From Verrucomicrobiota bacterium (GTDB taxonomy: Bacteria; Verrucomicrobiota; Verrucomicrobiia; Opitutales; Opitutaceae), in the NCBI GenBank assembly GCA_003641745.1, contig QNAI01000001.1, positions 56,547 through 120,546 of the forward strand: a stretch of DNA of 64,000 nt, in the 5' to 3' direction. The notes beneath the pieces were generated by a model. The model saw nothing but the letters and a program-made list of their open reading frames with translations. It was not told the origin of the DNA and did not search any database. A program made the position numbers and the translations under genes. Positions 35,000 to 45,758 of the stretch are shown piece by piece (the first letter of the stretch is position 1; every line of letters starts with the position of its first letter).

Positions 35000-36430
35000 A
35001 TGTCCCTCCAACTATACGATACACTCAGTCGCCAGATTAAACCCCTCCATCCCGAGGACGGTCGGATTTTCCGTTTCTACTGCTGCGGACCAACCGTATA
35101 TGGCCCGGCGCATATCGGTAATTTTCGTACCTTCATCAACCAGGACATCCTCCGGCGCACGCTTGAGGTCGCCGGCCTGAATACCAGACATGTTCGCAAT
35201 CTCACGGATGTGGACGACAAAACGATCGCTGCGGCCAATCGTGAGGGATGCAGTCTGCGCGAGATCACCGATCGCTGGACGGACCGATTCCACGAGGATA
35301 GCGAAAAACTCGGTCTCCTGCCCCCACACGAAGAGCCGCGGGCCACCGATCATATCCAGGCGCAGATAGACATGATTGTCAGGCTGGTTGAGATCGGCCA
35401 CGCCTATGCCACGGATGAGGGTTCGGTCTACTTCCGCGTGTCCTCGTATGACGACTACGGAAAGCTGTCACGGCTGAAAGAGCGCGAGATCACCCATGAC
35501 CACGCGCCGGCCGGCAGCGATCGCATGGACGCCGACGAGTATGAGCGGGATTCGGTCTGCGACTTCGCTCTCTGGAAATCGCACAAGCCGACCGATGGCA
35601 GCGTCTCATGGGACAGTCCCTGGGGACCCGGACACCCCGGGTGGCATATTGAGTGCAGTGCCATGAGTCGCATCTATCTCGGAGACACCTTTGACCTGCA
35701 CGCGGGCGGAGTCGACCTGCTGTTCCCACATCACGAAAACGAGATTGCCCAGAGCGAAGCGAGCAACGGAAAACCGTTCGCCCGGCATTGGTTCCACAAT
35801 ACCCATCTCATGGTCGAAGGACAGAAGATGAGCAAGAGCCTCGGCAATCTCTTCACGGTGGCCGATGCGATCGAGCGCGGCTACGGACCACGCGCACTAC
35901 GCTATGTCCTGATGAGCGGACACTACCGCCAGCAGCTCAACTTCACGTGGGCCTCCATGAATGCCGCCACCAGTGCCATCAAGCGAATCGATAAAGCCGC
36001 CGCTCACCTGGCGGAGGCTTCCGGGCGCTCCATCGATCAGATCAATTCGGAGATCGGGCACTCTCCGGCGAACGGATCAGAATGGAATGGGCTCCAGAAG
36101 GCATGGCAGGCTCTCTGCGATGATCTCAATGTCCCCGCGGCCCTGGGCGGGTTCTTCAAGGCGATTCCGGAATTGGAATCCAAAAAAAACCGGGATGAAG
36201 CCATTCTCGCCCAGGACCGAATGCACCGATTCCTCTATGCGCTCGGCCTGCTCCCCGAGACCATGCAGTCAGTAACTGCTCCCGAAGAGATCATCGCCCT
36301 GGCCAACGAACGCTGGGCGGCCAAAGAGTCCAAAGACTATGCCACTGCCGACCGCCTCCGCGCCAAACTGACGGAAACCGGATGGAAGGTCCTCGACCGC
36401 AAGGACGGTTTCGATCTCGAACCCCTTTAA
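35000..36430 (+). CDS. cysS: Cysteinyl-tRNA synthetase
   Basis: The 476-residue class I synthetase charges tRNA-Cys. It shows the HIGH-type motif PAHIGNFRTF, zinc ligands (CCGPTVYG; WHIECSAMS; HHENEIAQSE), and KMSKSLGN. The C-terminal DALR-like helical domain is complete, ending RLRAKLTETGWKVLDRKDG. It lies 12 bp before thrS, so the two are probably cotranscribed. Confidence 0.97.
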   Translation: MSLQLYDTLSRQIKPLHPEDGRIFRFYCCGPTVYGPAHIGNFRTFINQDILRRTLEVAGLNTRHVRNLTDVDDKTIAAANREGCSLREITDRWTDRFHEDSEKLGLLPPHEEPRATDHIQAQIDMIVRLVEIGHAYATDEGSVYFRVSSYDDYGKLSRLKEREITHDHAPAGSDRMDADEYERDSVCDFALWKSHKPTDGSVSWDSPWGPGHPGWHIECSAMSRIYLGDTFDLHAGGVDLLFPHHENEIAQSEASNGKPFARHWFHNTHLMVEGQKMSKSLGNLFTVADAIERGYGPRALRYVLMSGHYRQQLNFTWASMNAATSAIKRIDKAAAHLAEASGRSIDQINSEIGHSPANGSEWNGLQKAWQALCDDLNVPAALGGFFKAIPELESKKNRDEAILAQDRMHRFLYALGLLPETMQSVTAPEEIIALANERWAAKESKDYATADRLRAKLTETGWKVLDRKDGFDLEPL

Positions 36431-36442
36431 CCCAACCTCGCC

Positions 36443-38272
<1,830 letters not shown>

Positions 38273-38276
38273 GAAT

Positions 38277-38427
38277 TTCGGAATGCGGATTTCGGATTTC
38301 GGATTGAAGAGGGTGCGAACGGCGGGGTCATTGAGTTAATTCTTGCACGCCAGTGCTGGAATTCCGCTTTGACCCCTGCTTCAACCGGTGCGGATGGGGT
38401 CCAGCTGTTCGAACAGCTCCACCGGTG
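38277..38427. repeat. Low-complexity and palindromic intergenic DNA
   Basis: Three structures lie in this gap. Tandem GCGGATTTCGGATTTCGGATT occupies about 38285-38305. Inverted arms GGGGTCA (38324-38330) and TGACCCC (38370-38376) enclose a small REP-like unit. A perfect 16-bp palindrome AGCTGTTCGAACAGCT (38403-38418) sits inside outer arms ACCGGTG and CACCGGT. Together they fill the gap between convergent thrS and the PIN-TRAM gene and may end transcription. Confidence 0.5.
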
Positions 38428-38457
38428 GTTTGCAGTCTCAATCCTGCAGCCTCTCTC

Positions 38458-39483
38458 TCAAGACGCCACTGCGTCCCGACCGACGGGACTCACCATGCGG
38501 CAGAAGACGATCTTCCCGCCGGATGACGGGACGACACTGTTGATCTCTACCTCGATCTTCTTTCCGACATAGGTATGGGCGTCCTGTACCACGACCATGG
38601 ATCCGTCCGTGAGGTAACCCACCGCCTGTCCCTCCTCACGACCTTCCTTGATCAGGTCGACGGTCAGACGTTCCCCGGTCACAACGTCCGGATGGAGTGC
38701 CTTGGACAGGCCATTCAGATTGAGCCAGACCACACCGTGGAACTGCGCCAACTTGGCCAGATTGAAATCCGTGGTCAGTAACTTGGCCTTCATCGACTGA
38801 GCGATGAAGATCAGTTTTTCATCGGACGACTGTTTCTTGCCCACCTCGCTCTCCTGGATGCGAAGATCCAGGCTGGGGATCTTGCGCAGGGCATTGAGCG
38901 ATTCCAGTCCACGACGACCCTTGCTCTGCCTCGCCTGGTCGCGGGAGTCCGCGATGGTGTGAAGGTCCTCGATGACGAACTGCGGTATGATCAGGGCCGC
39001 GGTTATGAACTGTGCCTCGCAGACCCGAACGATTCGGCCATCAATCAGGGCACTCGTGTCCAAGACCACGAGGGGCACATCCACGTCGTGAGGCACGAAC
39101 CGCACGTAGGGTATGACCAGGTTGAACTCGTCCTTTCCCCGCAGAGCGACCACGGCACCGAGATAGGAGCAGATGACAAACAGCCCCAATCGCACCAGAT
39201 AAATCATTTGCGGATCACCCTCGTCCAGCAGAGGGGAGGCTGAGACCATGAATGCGATCAGGGAGCCGGTGAAGAAGCCAAAGGTCAGCGCAGACAGTCC
39301 GCGCAGCGAAAATCCTTTAAGAAGGATGTCCACCAGGACTACCAGCGACCCGATCAGAAGACCGATGACTATGGCCAGCCATTGATAAGGATCCCATTCC
39401 TTGATCGACAGGCAGACGAGCCAACTCGCCAATGCGGTCGTGAAGATGAAGAGTATGCGTAAAGTGATCAGAGTTGTTTTCAC
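38458..39483 (-). CDS. Membrane PIN-TRAM domain protein (YacL-like)
   Basis: The 341-residue protein has about four N-terminal membrane helices (to residue about 115), a PIN nuclease-fold domain (VVLDTSALIDGRI near 142; DLHTIADS; LLTTDFNLAKLA) and a C-terminal TRAM domain (GEEGQAVGYLTDGSMVVVQDA). The acidic PIN residues are intact, so RNase activity is plausible. The physiological role of YacL-type proteins is poorly known. Confidence 0.9.
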   Translation of the reverse strand: MKTTLITLRILFIFTTALASWLVCLSIKEWDPYQWLAIVIGLLIGSLVVLVDILLKGFSLRGLSALTFGFFTGSLIAFMVSASPLLDEGDPQMIYLVRLGLFVICSYLGAVVALRGKDEFNLVIPYVRFVPHDVDVPLVVLDTSALIDGRIVRVCEAQFITAALIIPQFVIEDLHTIADSRDQARQSKGRRGLESLNALRKIPSLDLRIQESEVGKKQSSDEKLIFIAQSMKAKLLTTDFNLAKLAQFHGVVWLNLNGLSKALHPDVVTGERLTVDLIKEGREEGQAVGYLTDGSMVVVQDAHTYVGKKIEVEINSVVPSSGGKIVFCRMVSPVGRDAVAS

Positions 39484-39625
39484 AACGGTGCGGTAAAGAA
39501 ATGTCCATGGGCCCGCATCACCGGGATGCAGGTTTCTGACTACATCTACGGCAATTTTGACCGCACCTTCACACTTGGTCCGTTATTTTACGGACAACCG
39601 GTTTCGAACCGGGCCACCGGCTTCG

Positions 39626-39745
39626 CTATTTGAGGGATGCAAAAACTAGCAATGCAAAGGGAAGTATGGTGAGAACAGCTATCAACACGTAGAGTGTGAT
39701 GACAGTTCGTCGGGCCATTTTCTGCTCGTCAGCCTTTTTCGCCAT
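39626..39745 (-). CDS. Predicted 39-residue single-pass membrane peptide
   Basis: The short frame begins ATG at complement 39745, preceded by AAGG at a suitable distance, and ends TAG at 39626. The peptide starts with a charged segment (MAKKADEQKMARR), continues as one hydrophobic helix of about 22 residues and ends with SLK. Charge distribution and the ribosome binding site support a real gene. It is divergent from the EVE gene, and a CCGGTT/AACCGG hairpin (39598-39612) follows its stop. The function is unknown. The rest of the gap 39484-39625 shows nothing else. Confidence 0.55.
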   Translation of the reverse strand: MAKKADEQKMARRTVITLYVLIAVLTILPFALLVFASLK

Positions 39746-39782
39746 AGTCAACCTTGGTTGTCTTCTCGCCCATTAGGAAATC

Positions 39783-40187
39783 ATGAATTACTGGTTGGTC
39801 AAACAGGAACCCGAGGCCTACTCTTGGGACGAATTCGTCAAGGACAAAGGCACGGACTGGGATGGGGTCCGCAATTACCAGGCCCGAAATAATCTTCGGA
39901 CCATGAAACGCGGCGACCGGGCCCTCTTTTATCACAGCGTCGGGCCGCGCACGGTCGTCGGGATCGCCCGGGTCCACAAGACGGCCTTCCCCGATCCCAC
40001 CGCCACAGACGGCGATTGGTCAGCCGTTCACTTGAAACCGGTGAAGGCGCTCAAGAACCCCGTGTCGCTTGACCAGATAAAGCTGGAGCCCAGCCTCTCA
40101 GGTATCGCACTGATCAAGAACAGCCGTCTTTCAGTTCAACCCCTGCCCAAGGCGGCCTTCGAAAAAATCGTCGGGATGGGTTCGTGA
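39783..40187 (+). CDS. EVE domain protein
   Basis: The 134-residue protein matches the EVE (PUA-like) fold: MNYWLVKQEPEAYSWDEF, WDGVRNYQARNNLRTMKRGDRALFYHS split by short gaps, VGIARV and LIKNSRLSVQPL. EVE proteins bind modified bases and are linked to RNA modification or defence in other contexts. No such neighbours exist here, so a housekeeping role is more likely. A hairpin follows the gene. Confidence 0.9.
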   Translation: MNYWLVKQEPEAYSWDEFVKDKGTDWDGVRNYQARNNLRTMKRGDRALFYHSVGPRTVVGIARVHKTAFPDPTATDGDWSAVHLKPVKALKNPVSLDQIKLEPSLSGIALIKNSRLSVQPLPKAAFEKIVGMGS

Positions 40188-40202
40188 TCGGGTCGATCGA
40201 TC

Positions 40203-40242
40203 CTTGGGGCCGCGGATAGGGGCTGAATAACCCTGCCCCAAG
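40203..40242. terminator. Terminator-like hairpin between convergent genes
   Basis: CTTGGGG (40203-40209) pairs with CCCCAAG (40236-40242), with inner arms AGGG and CCCT. It sits between the EVE gene stop and the stop of the exported helical protein at 40252. There is no clear U-tract. Confidence 0.4.
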
Positions 40243-40251
40243 TGCGCCCGA

Positions 40252-40710
40252 TCAGAAACCTCCGATCAGTGGGAGTTCCCGGGACAACTGCGAACTGACC
40301 ACGGAGTCGATCTGGTTCATGACCTGGATAAAGCGAGCCGCCATACGCGCCGAAAACTGCTTTTCCATGATCTTGTAATACTTCTTTTTCAGATCCAGCA
40401 GATCCTCCTGGATGGCAAAAGACCGCTCGGCCACATCCTTGGCCTGCTCGTCACTCAGGTCTTCAAGGACTTCAAGGTATTCACGAAGCAATGCCACCCT
40501 GCGGTCACCTATTTTCCCCTGCTCCAATTCGTAATCCCGGTAGATGGACCAGAACTGGTCCGAAATCGCGGGGTCAAGATTCATGGCAGTGCCCACGATT
40601 TCAACGCCGTAGGTCTGCATTTCCTTCCGGGCCACTTCAAGCGAAGTACCTGGATCCTGGGCGAATACCGATGCCGCCAAAAGGGGGATGAGGGTCAATA
40701 ATCTTTTCAT
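40252..40710 (-). CDS. Small exported helical protein (Spy/CpxP-like layout)
   Basis: The start at 40710 (MKRLLTLIPLLAASVFAQDP) gives 152 residues with a signal peptide cleaved near VFAQ. The mature part is helical and charged (FWSIYRDYELEQGKIGDRR; LSDEQAKDVAERSFAIQ; YYKIMEKQFSARMAARFIQVMNQID), recalling Spy/CpxP periplasmic chaperone-like proteins, although LTxxQ motifs are not exact. Longer upstream starts would run into the tyrA leader. Confidence 0.7.
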   Translation of the reverse strand: MKRLLTLIPLLAASVFAQDPGTSLEVARKEMQTYGVEIVGTAMNLDPAISDQFWSIYRDYELEQGKIGDRRVALLREYLEVLEDLSDEQAKDVAERSFAIQEDLLDLKKKYYKIMEKQFSARMAARFIQVMNQIDSVVSSQLSRELPLIGGF

Positions 40711-40778
40711 GATAGCCTTGTCGCAGGGTTCTCGTCGAACAGGTAGCCCCTTTTGCATTCCCGTCAATCATCGAGTAA

Positions 40779-40800
40779 AGGACACCTTGAAAAATCAGAG
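40779..40800 (+). repeat. Degenerate end of repeat family A
   Basis: AGGACACCTTGAAAAATCAG resembles the left end of the copy at 6831 (GGGCACCTTGAAAAATTGG). The similarity fades after about 22 bp, so this is at most a remnant. It lies in the 199-bp gap between the exported protein gene and tyrA. Confidence 0.4.
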
Positions 40801-40909
40801 GCAATCGGATACTCTGTTCATCCAAGGCACCCGCAAGTTCAGAGGAGCCGGCCAGATGCCCGGCCCGAAAGGCTCGACACAATCTCCACAACGCGTTTTC
40901 TCACCCTTC

Positions 40910-41761
40910 GTGTCCACGGTTCTAACGGTTATCGCTCCAGGTCTGCTCGGCGCTTCGGTCGCACAGGCAGCGCGGCGCCACGGTGCCGCCGACCGGATCA
41001 AGATCTGGGCCAGACGCCCCGAAACGAGGTTGGCCCTCAATAAGTCCGACTGGTGCGATGAAGCGGCTGATACCCTGAGCTCGGCGGTTGAAGATGCCAA
41101 TATCGTCGTGGTCTGCACCCCGGTGGACCGAATCATCGAATCGATCAAAAGCTTCAGTGACAGCCTGGGTCCGGACGCCGTGGTCACAGACGTTGGCAGC
41201 GTCAAGGGAGAGATCTGCCGATTTGCCTCCAATGCATTGAAAAACGGCGCCGGATTCGTCGGTTCCCACCCAATGGCAGGGTCCGAGAAGAGCGGGATGG
41301 AACACGCCAGTGCCGATCTGTTCAAAGACCGACCTTGTTTTGTGACTCCCCTCGAGCAGACACCGTCCGAATCGGTTGATCAGGTTGTATCGTTCTGGAC
41401 CCGGATTGGCGCCGAGGTGGTGACCCTGCCTCCGGATCGTCACGACGAGATAGTGGCCCATATCAGCCACCTTCCCCACCTGGCGGCGTCCGCCCTGTGC
41501 AGCCTTATGGCCGGACACGATCCATCCTGGCGTCACTATGCGGGCGGTGGTCTTCGTGATACGACGCGAGTGGCCGGCGGAAGCCCCTCTCTGTGGTTGG
41601 AGATCCTGTTCGAGAATCGTGACGAGGTGCTTCGAGCGCTCGCTTCCTACCAGGACGAACTCCAGGGGTTCCATGCGGCGCTGTCCAACCGCGACATTCT
41701 TCAAGTGAAGGCGCTGCTTGAGCGAGGAAAGGACTACCGTGACCAATTCCGACCGAGATAG
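40910..41761 (+). CDS. tyrA: Prephenate dehydrogenase
   Basis: TyrA makes 4-hydroxyphenylpyruvate or its arogenate equivalent for tyrosine. GTG at 40910 gives 283 residues and places the dinucleotide loop at the N-terminus (STVLTVIAPGLLGASVA), as in the family; longer frames extend into repeat-like DNA. The loop reads APGLLG rather than GxGLxG. Other motifs are VVCTPVDRI, TDVGSVKGEI, FVGSHPMAGSEKSG and HISHLPHLAASAL. The stop overlaps aroA by 23 bp. Confidence 0.88.
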   Translation: MSTVLTVIAPGLLGASVAQAARRHGAADRIKIWARRPETRLALNKSDWCDEAADTLSSAVEDANIVVVCTPVDRIIESIKSFSDSLGPDAVVTDVGSVKGEICRFASNALKNGAGFVGSHPMAGSEKSGMEHASADLFKDRPCFVTPLEQTPSESVDQVVSFWTRIGAEVVTLPPDRHDEIVAHISHLPHLAASALCSLMAGHDPSWRHYAGGGLRDTTRVAGGSPSLWLEILFENRDEVLRALASYQDELQGFHAALSNRDILQVKALLERGKDYRDQFRPR

Positions 41762-43103
41762 GCTTCACGCCGATCACTTGCCGCCGGTCCTGCCGATACG
41801 CCCCTTTTCGAAACCTGTAACCGGGCGGGTTCGAGTACCGGGGTCCAAGAGCATCACCAATCGCGCCCTCATTCTGTCAGCTCTGAGCAGAGGCCGGACC
41901 GTTATTCATAATCCCCTCTTCAGTGAAGACACCCGGATCATGATGGACGCCCTCCGGGTCCTCGGCTTCGAACTGAAAACCGACCAACCGGGTTCCGCCA
42001 TCGAGATCACGGGAAACGCGGGCCGGGTCCCGACGAACGGGGCAACGCTTGATATAGGCAATTCAGGAACATCCGCCCGCTTCCTGACCGCATTCTGCTG
42101 CCTCGCTGAGAGCGGAACCTTCAAAATCGACGGGGTCGAACAGATGCGCCATCGACCGATCAGCGGGTTGGTCGATGCCTTGAAGGCAGCCGGCGCACAG
42201 ATAGAAATGGCCCCGACAGGCGGCTTTCCGCTTGAAATCCGTTCCTGCGGACTGAGAGGAGGCCAGGTTTGGGTCGACGCCACCGGTAGCAGCCAGGCGC
42301 TTTCCGCGCTTCTGATGGTCGCACCCTGCGCCCGCACCGGCCTTCAGATCCACCTGTCAGACACCCGCGTACGACGACCCTACGTGGACATGACCCTCGC
42401 CATGATGCGCGAATTCGGGATCCCCTCTCAGGCGATTTCCACCTCGGAAGATGCCTTCCTGGTCAGACCGGGCGTGACCTATTCTCTCGATACGGACACC
42501 TACGCGGTCGAATCCGACGCCTCCGCGGCAAGTTACTTCCTTGCCCTGCCCGCTGCAGTCGGCGGTGACTTACAGATTGAGGACCTGAAACTCAATGGTC
42601 TCCAGGGCGACGCATCATTCGCCCGGATCATTCGCGATCTGGGATGTGAGATGAATGAACCTGCCGATGGTGTTCGGATCGCCCGCTCCCGGACCGATTC
42701 ACCCCTGTCGGGCGTGACTTTCGACTTCTTCCAGATTTCGGATACGTTCCTCACCTTGGCCGCCCTGGCACCCCTGCTGCAGGGCTCAACCACGATCACG
42801 GGCATTGCCCATACCCGAAAACAGGAAACAGACCGCGTGTCTGCCGTCGCCACCGAATTGAGAAAACTCGGGCAGGAGGTCGTCGAAAGCGAAGACGCCC
42901 TGACCATCCATCCCCGTCCGCTTCGTGAGGCAACCGTGGACACTTACGACGACCATCGAATCGCCATGAGTTTTTCCATATTGGGCTGCCACGATCTGCA
43001 TGGTGACGGTCGGGCTTGGATGGCGATCCGCAATCCCTCCACCTGCGCAAAGACCTTTCCCTCCTTCTTCCAGAAACTCGAGGATTTACGCCAGGAGTCA
43101 TGA
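41739..43103 (+). CDS. aroA: 3-phosphoshikimate 1-carboxyvinyltransferase (EPSP synthase)
   Basis: AroA joins shikimate-3-phosphate and phosphoenolpyruvate in aromatic synthesis. GTG 41739 is preceded by GAGGAAAGGA and gives 454 residues; a TTG at 41718 is less likely. Motifs are VPGSKSITNRALILSALS, GNSGTSARFLTAF, RRPYVDMTLAMM and HTRKQETDR. The phosphoenolpyruvate-binding block reads GNSGTSAR rather than GNAGTAMR of classical class I enzymes. It overlaps tyrA and is followed by cmk after 15 bp. Confidence 0.95.
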   Translation: MTNSDRDRLHADHLPPVLPIRPFSKPVTGRVRVPGSKSITNRALILSALSRGRTVIHNPLFSEDTRIMMDALRVLGFELKTDQPGSAIEITGNAGRVPTNGATLDIGNSGTSARFLTAFCCLAESGTFKIDGVEQMRHRPISGLVDALKAAGAQIEMAPTGGFPLEIRSCGLRGGQVWVDATGSSQALSALLMVAPCARTGLQIHLSDTRVRRPYVDMTLAMMREFGIPSQAISTSEDAFLVRPGVTYSLDTDTYAVESDASAASYFLALPAAVGGDLQIEDLKLNGLQGDASFARIIRDLGCEMNEPADGVRIARSRTDSPLSGVTFDFFQISDTFLTLAALAPLLQGSTTITGIAHTRKQETDRVSAVATELRKLGQEVVESEDALTIHPRPLREATVDTYDDHRIAMSFSILGCHDLHGDGRAWMAIRNPSTCAKTFPSFFQKLEDLRQES

Positions 43104-43118
43104 CCCTTTTTCTCATCC

Positions 43119-43802
43119 ATGCAATCTGACGGATTTTTCATTGTCGCGGTCGACGGTGGAGCCGCCTCGGGAAAGTCCTCCACCTGCAGGGCGCTCAGCG
43201 CCCGGTTCGGCCTCCTGCACGTCGACACCGGATCCTATTACCGGGCCATCACCCATCGCCTGCTGAACCTTGGCGTTGATCCGTCCGAGCCTCACGCAGT
43301 CGAAGCAGCCCTCGCCCGGATCGATCTCGGCACCCGGGTTGCCGATCGATCAGCCGCAATGGTGATCGATGGAAACACGCCCGAAGACGAGATTCGCGGT
43401 CCGGAAGTAAACGCAAACGTCTCCGCCTTCGCCGCGTTGCCCGAGGTCCGTGCCTTCCTCCTCGAATACCAGCGAAGCCAGGCCCGGACGGCGAGGGACG
43501 GTGGATTTGCCGGACTGATCATGGAGGGACGTGATATCGGGTCGGTCATATTTCCTGACGCATCGTTCCGGTTCTTCCTCATGGCTGATCCCAAGGCGCG
43601 GGTCCAACGACGCGCGGCCCAGGGACAGACCGACAGTATCCAGGAACGGGACCGCCTGGACAGCCAACGGAAATCATCCCCTCTGGTCTGCCCGGAGGGT
43701 GCCGTTCAGGTCGATTCGACCCACCTTACTCTCGAGGAGGTTGTGGAAAAGATTTCCGAAATCATCGAAGCCCGCCTTGGGGAAACAAGCTCTTCGGGCT
43801 GA
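43119..43802 (+). CDS. cmk: Cytidylate kinase
   Basis: Cmk phosphorylates CMP and dCMP. The 227-residue protein has the P-loop DGGAASGKSST, HVDTGSYYRAITH, GRDIGSVIFPDASFRFFL and a C-terminal adenylate-kinase-like lid (ERDRLDSQRKSSPL). It continues the tyrA-aroA unit, an arrangement seen in many bacteria. Confidence 0.93.
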   Translation: MQSDGFFIVAVDGGAASGKSSTCRALSARFGLLHVDTGSYYRAITHRLLNLGVDPSEPHAVEAALARIDLGTRVADRSAAMVIDGNTPEDEIRGPEVNANVSAFAALPEVRAFLLEYQRSQARTARDGGFAGLIMEGRDIGSVIFPDASFRFFLMADPKARVQRRAAQGQTDSIQERDRLDSQRKSSPLVCPEGAVQVDSTHLTLEEVVEKISEIIEARLGETSSSG

Positions 43803-43820
43803 TGGGATTCTATCAACCAG

Positions 43821-43849
43821 ACACTGGTGGGTGTCCCAGGGAGTTTTTC
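43821..43849 (+). terminator. Possible terminator after cmk
   Basis: GACAC, a 6-nt loop and GTGTC are followed after 8 nt by TTTTT. The stem is short. It lies in the 142-bp convergent gap between cmk and trpS, which otherwise shows nothing. Confidence 0.3.
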
Positions 43850-43944
43850 AGGTCGAAGACGGCGCGCCAAGGACATCCAGGCCAGCCGCTTCGAACGGAA
43901 CCATCAGGTGAGCCGATCGAGGGATAAACTTCCTGGTTCGGACA

Positions 43945-44910
43945 CTAGTCCAGCCCGCACGCTTTCCTCGCCCGGTCGAGCACCGTCTTCGCTTTGGTCC
44001 GGGCGCACGCCGCACCCTTCTGCAGGACAGATTCGACGAAATCAAGGTTGGCCGCCAGTTCCAACCGACGTTGGCGCGCTTCTTCGAAGTATTCCCAGTG
44101 ATGGGCAAACAGCGTTTTCTTCAGATCCCCGTAACCCAGGCCACCCGCTCGAAGACGCTCAAGCGTTTCCGCGTAAACCTCCTCGGGACCAACCAGTTTC
44201 AGGAGTTGCATGGCGGTGTTCTTTTCGGCATCCGGCTTCGGTTCCTCCGGAGTCCGGCTGTCCATCACCATGCCCATGATCTTCTTCCGGGTCGGCTTCT
44301 CGTCCGAAAAAATATCGATGGCATTGCCGTAGCTCTTGCTCATCTTCTGGCCGTCCGTCCCGGGAACCACCGCCGTATCCTCCCGGATCCGGACCTCCGG
44401 GATGACGAATACCTCACCATAGGCCTTGTTGAACTTCATCGCGATATCACGGGTCACCTCGACGTGCTGCTTCTGGTCGCGACCCACCGGGACGACGTTG
44501 GAGTCGTAGATCAGAATGTCCGAAGCCATCAGCACCGGATAGGTAAAGAGCCCGTGATTGGCGGAAATACCCTTGGTCGTCTTGTCCTTGTAGCTGTGAC
44601 ACCGCTCCAACAATCCCACCGGGGTCACGGTCGCCAGCATCCAGGTCAGTTCGGTGACTTCAGGAACATCGGACTGGCGGAAGAAAACCGCCTTTTCCGG
44701 GTCAAGGCCACAGGCCAGAAAGTCAAGAGCCGCATCAAGCGTGTACTTCCGACGGAGATCCGCATCGAAGATGGTGGTCATCGAATGGTAGTCCGCGATG
44801 AAGTAGTAGGCCTCGCCTCTGTCCTGAAGCTCGATCGCGGGCTTCATCATTCCAAAATAATTGCCGACGTGGAGCACGCCGGAAGACTGAATTCCTGAAA
44901 GTATTCGCAT
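43945..44910 (-). CDS. trpS: Tryptophanyl-tRNA synthetase
   Basis: TrpS charges tRNA-Trp. The start at 44910 (MRILSGIQSSGVLHVGNYFG) is the family N-terminus and gives 321 residues; 43 upstream in-frame codons are excluded. The HIGH-like HVGN and the KMSKS motif (DGQKMSKSYGNAI) are intact, as is the tryptophan pocket block (VGRDQKQHVEVTRDIA). It follows the beta-helix protein gene by 52 bp and may share its transcript. Confidence 0.95.
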   Translation of the reverse strand: MRILSGIQSSGVLHVGNYFGMMKPAIELQDRGEAYYFIADYHSMTTIFDADLRRKYTLDAALDFLACGLDPEKAVFFRQSDVPEVTELTWMLATVTPVGLLERCHSYKDKTTKGISANHGLFTYPVLMASDILIYDSNVVPVGRDQKQHVEVTRDIAMKFNKAYGEVFVIPEVRIREDTAVVPGTDGQKMSKSYGNAIDIFSDEKPTRKKIMGMVMDSRTPEEPKPDAEKNTAMQLLKLVGPEEVYAETLERLRAGGLGYGDLKKTLFAHHWEYFEEARQRRLELAANLDFVESVLQKGAACARTKAKTVLDRARKACGLD

Positions 44911-44962
44911 GCCGAAAAGAGAGAAAAAGAAGACCGGAGGATCGATCTGGCGATCAAAAACC

Positions 44963-45712
44963 TTATGAATCCCGGCGCGGTAACCGGCGGAGGTCGCTCT
45001 TTGCACCGACGATCTGGTCATGGCCCAGGAACCCTCCAAAGGCGGTCAGTGGGTAGACGAGAGATCTTCGACCGAGCAGGGTGCCGGGTTGGAGTACGGC
45101 ATTGCAGCCGACTTCGGCCCCGTCCCCCAACATGGCTCCGAGTTTTCGCAAACCCGTATCAACCACCCCTGATGGCAGACGAAGGGAGACATCATTCCCG
45201 TCCAGGCGTACATTCGAACAGATCACACCTGCGCCCAGATGGCTGTTGTTTCCCAGAACGGTGTCTCCGACGTAACTGAAATGGGGCACCTTCACCCCAT
45301 CGAGCAAAAGGGCGTTCTTGAACTCACAGGAATTGCCGAGTACGCATCCGCGGCCGGCTATCAGATTTCCACGCACATAAACCCCCGGGCGTATCTCGGT
45401 CTCCGGCCCGATATAGGCCGGACCCACTATGGTGCAGAAATGGGGAAGCTGAACCGAGGGGTCGATATGGACAGGACCGCTGACATGGACCCCCGGGGGC
45501 AAGGGCGTCGATGGCACCCGGGGCGTCATGCTCTGCAGAGCGGATCCGATCAAACCGACCCATTCCCATGGAGCGGCATCCGCCCGGAATGATCGATCAA
45601 AGGGAAGGGAATCCGGAAAATCGAAGAAGTCGGCTGCTTTCACAGCCAGTTTGATCGCACCGACGAAGTCCGGCGTCAATGCCGAGAGCACTCTGAGAAA
45701 GGTGCCCTGCAA
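44963..45712 (-). CDS. Left-handed beta-helix protein, GlmU C-terminal-like
   Basis: The 249-residue protein starts at TTG. Its N-terminus is helical (about 1-60); after it, hexapeptide repeats build a left-handed beta-helix (VHIDPSVQLPHFCTIVG, AYIGPETEIRPGVYVRG, SYVGDTVLGNNSHLGAGV), close to the GlmU acetyltransferase half. The N-terminal nucleotidyltransferase is missing. It is likely an acyl- or acetyltransferase on a sugar nucleotide or a degenerate relative; the substrate is unknown. Confidence 0.75.
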   Translation of the reverse strand: MQGTFLRVLSALTPDFVGAIKLAVKAADFFDFPDSLPFDRSFRADAAPWEWVGLIGSALQSMTPRVPSTPLPPGVHVSGPVHIDPSVQLPHFCTIVGPAYIGPETEIRPGVYVRGNLIAGRGCVLGNSCEFKNALLLDGVKVPHFSYVGDTVLGNNSHLGAGVICSNVRLDGNDVSLRLPSGVVDTGLRKLGAMLGDGAEVGCNAVLQPGTLLGRRSLVYPLTAFGGFLGHDQIVGAKSDLRRLPRRDS

Positions 45713-45758
45713 TATGAACGGTTGCAGCCGATCGTGAATCCGACTCTATGGTGGGTTC

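Noticed and set aside
40688..40909. Longer tyrA start upstream of the GTG at 40910.
   Set aside because: The extension would overlap the exported protein gene, crosses a repeat remnant and puts 74 non-conserved residues before the nucleotide-binding loop.
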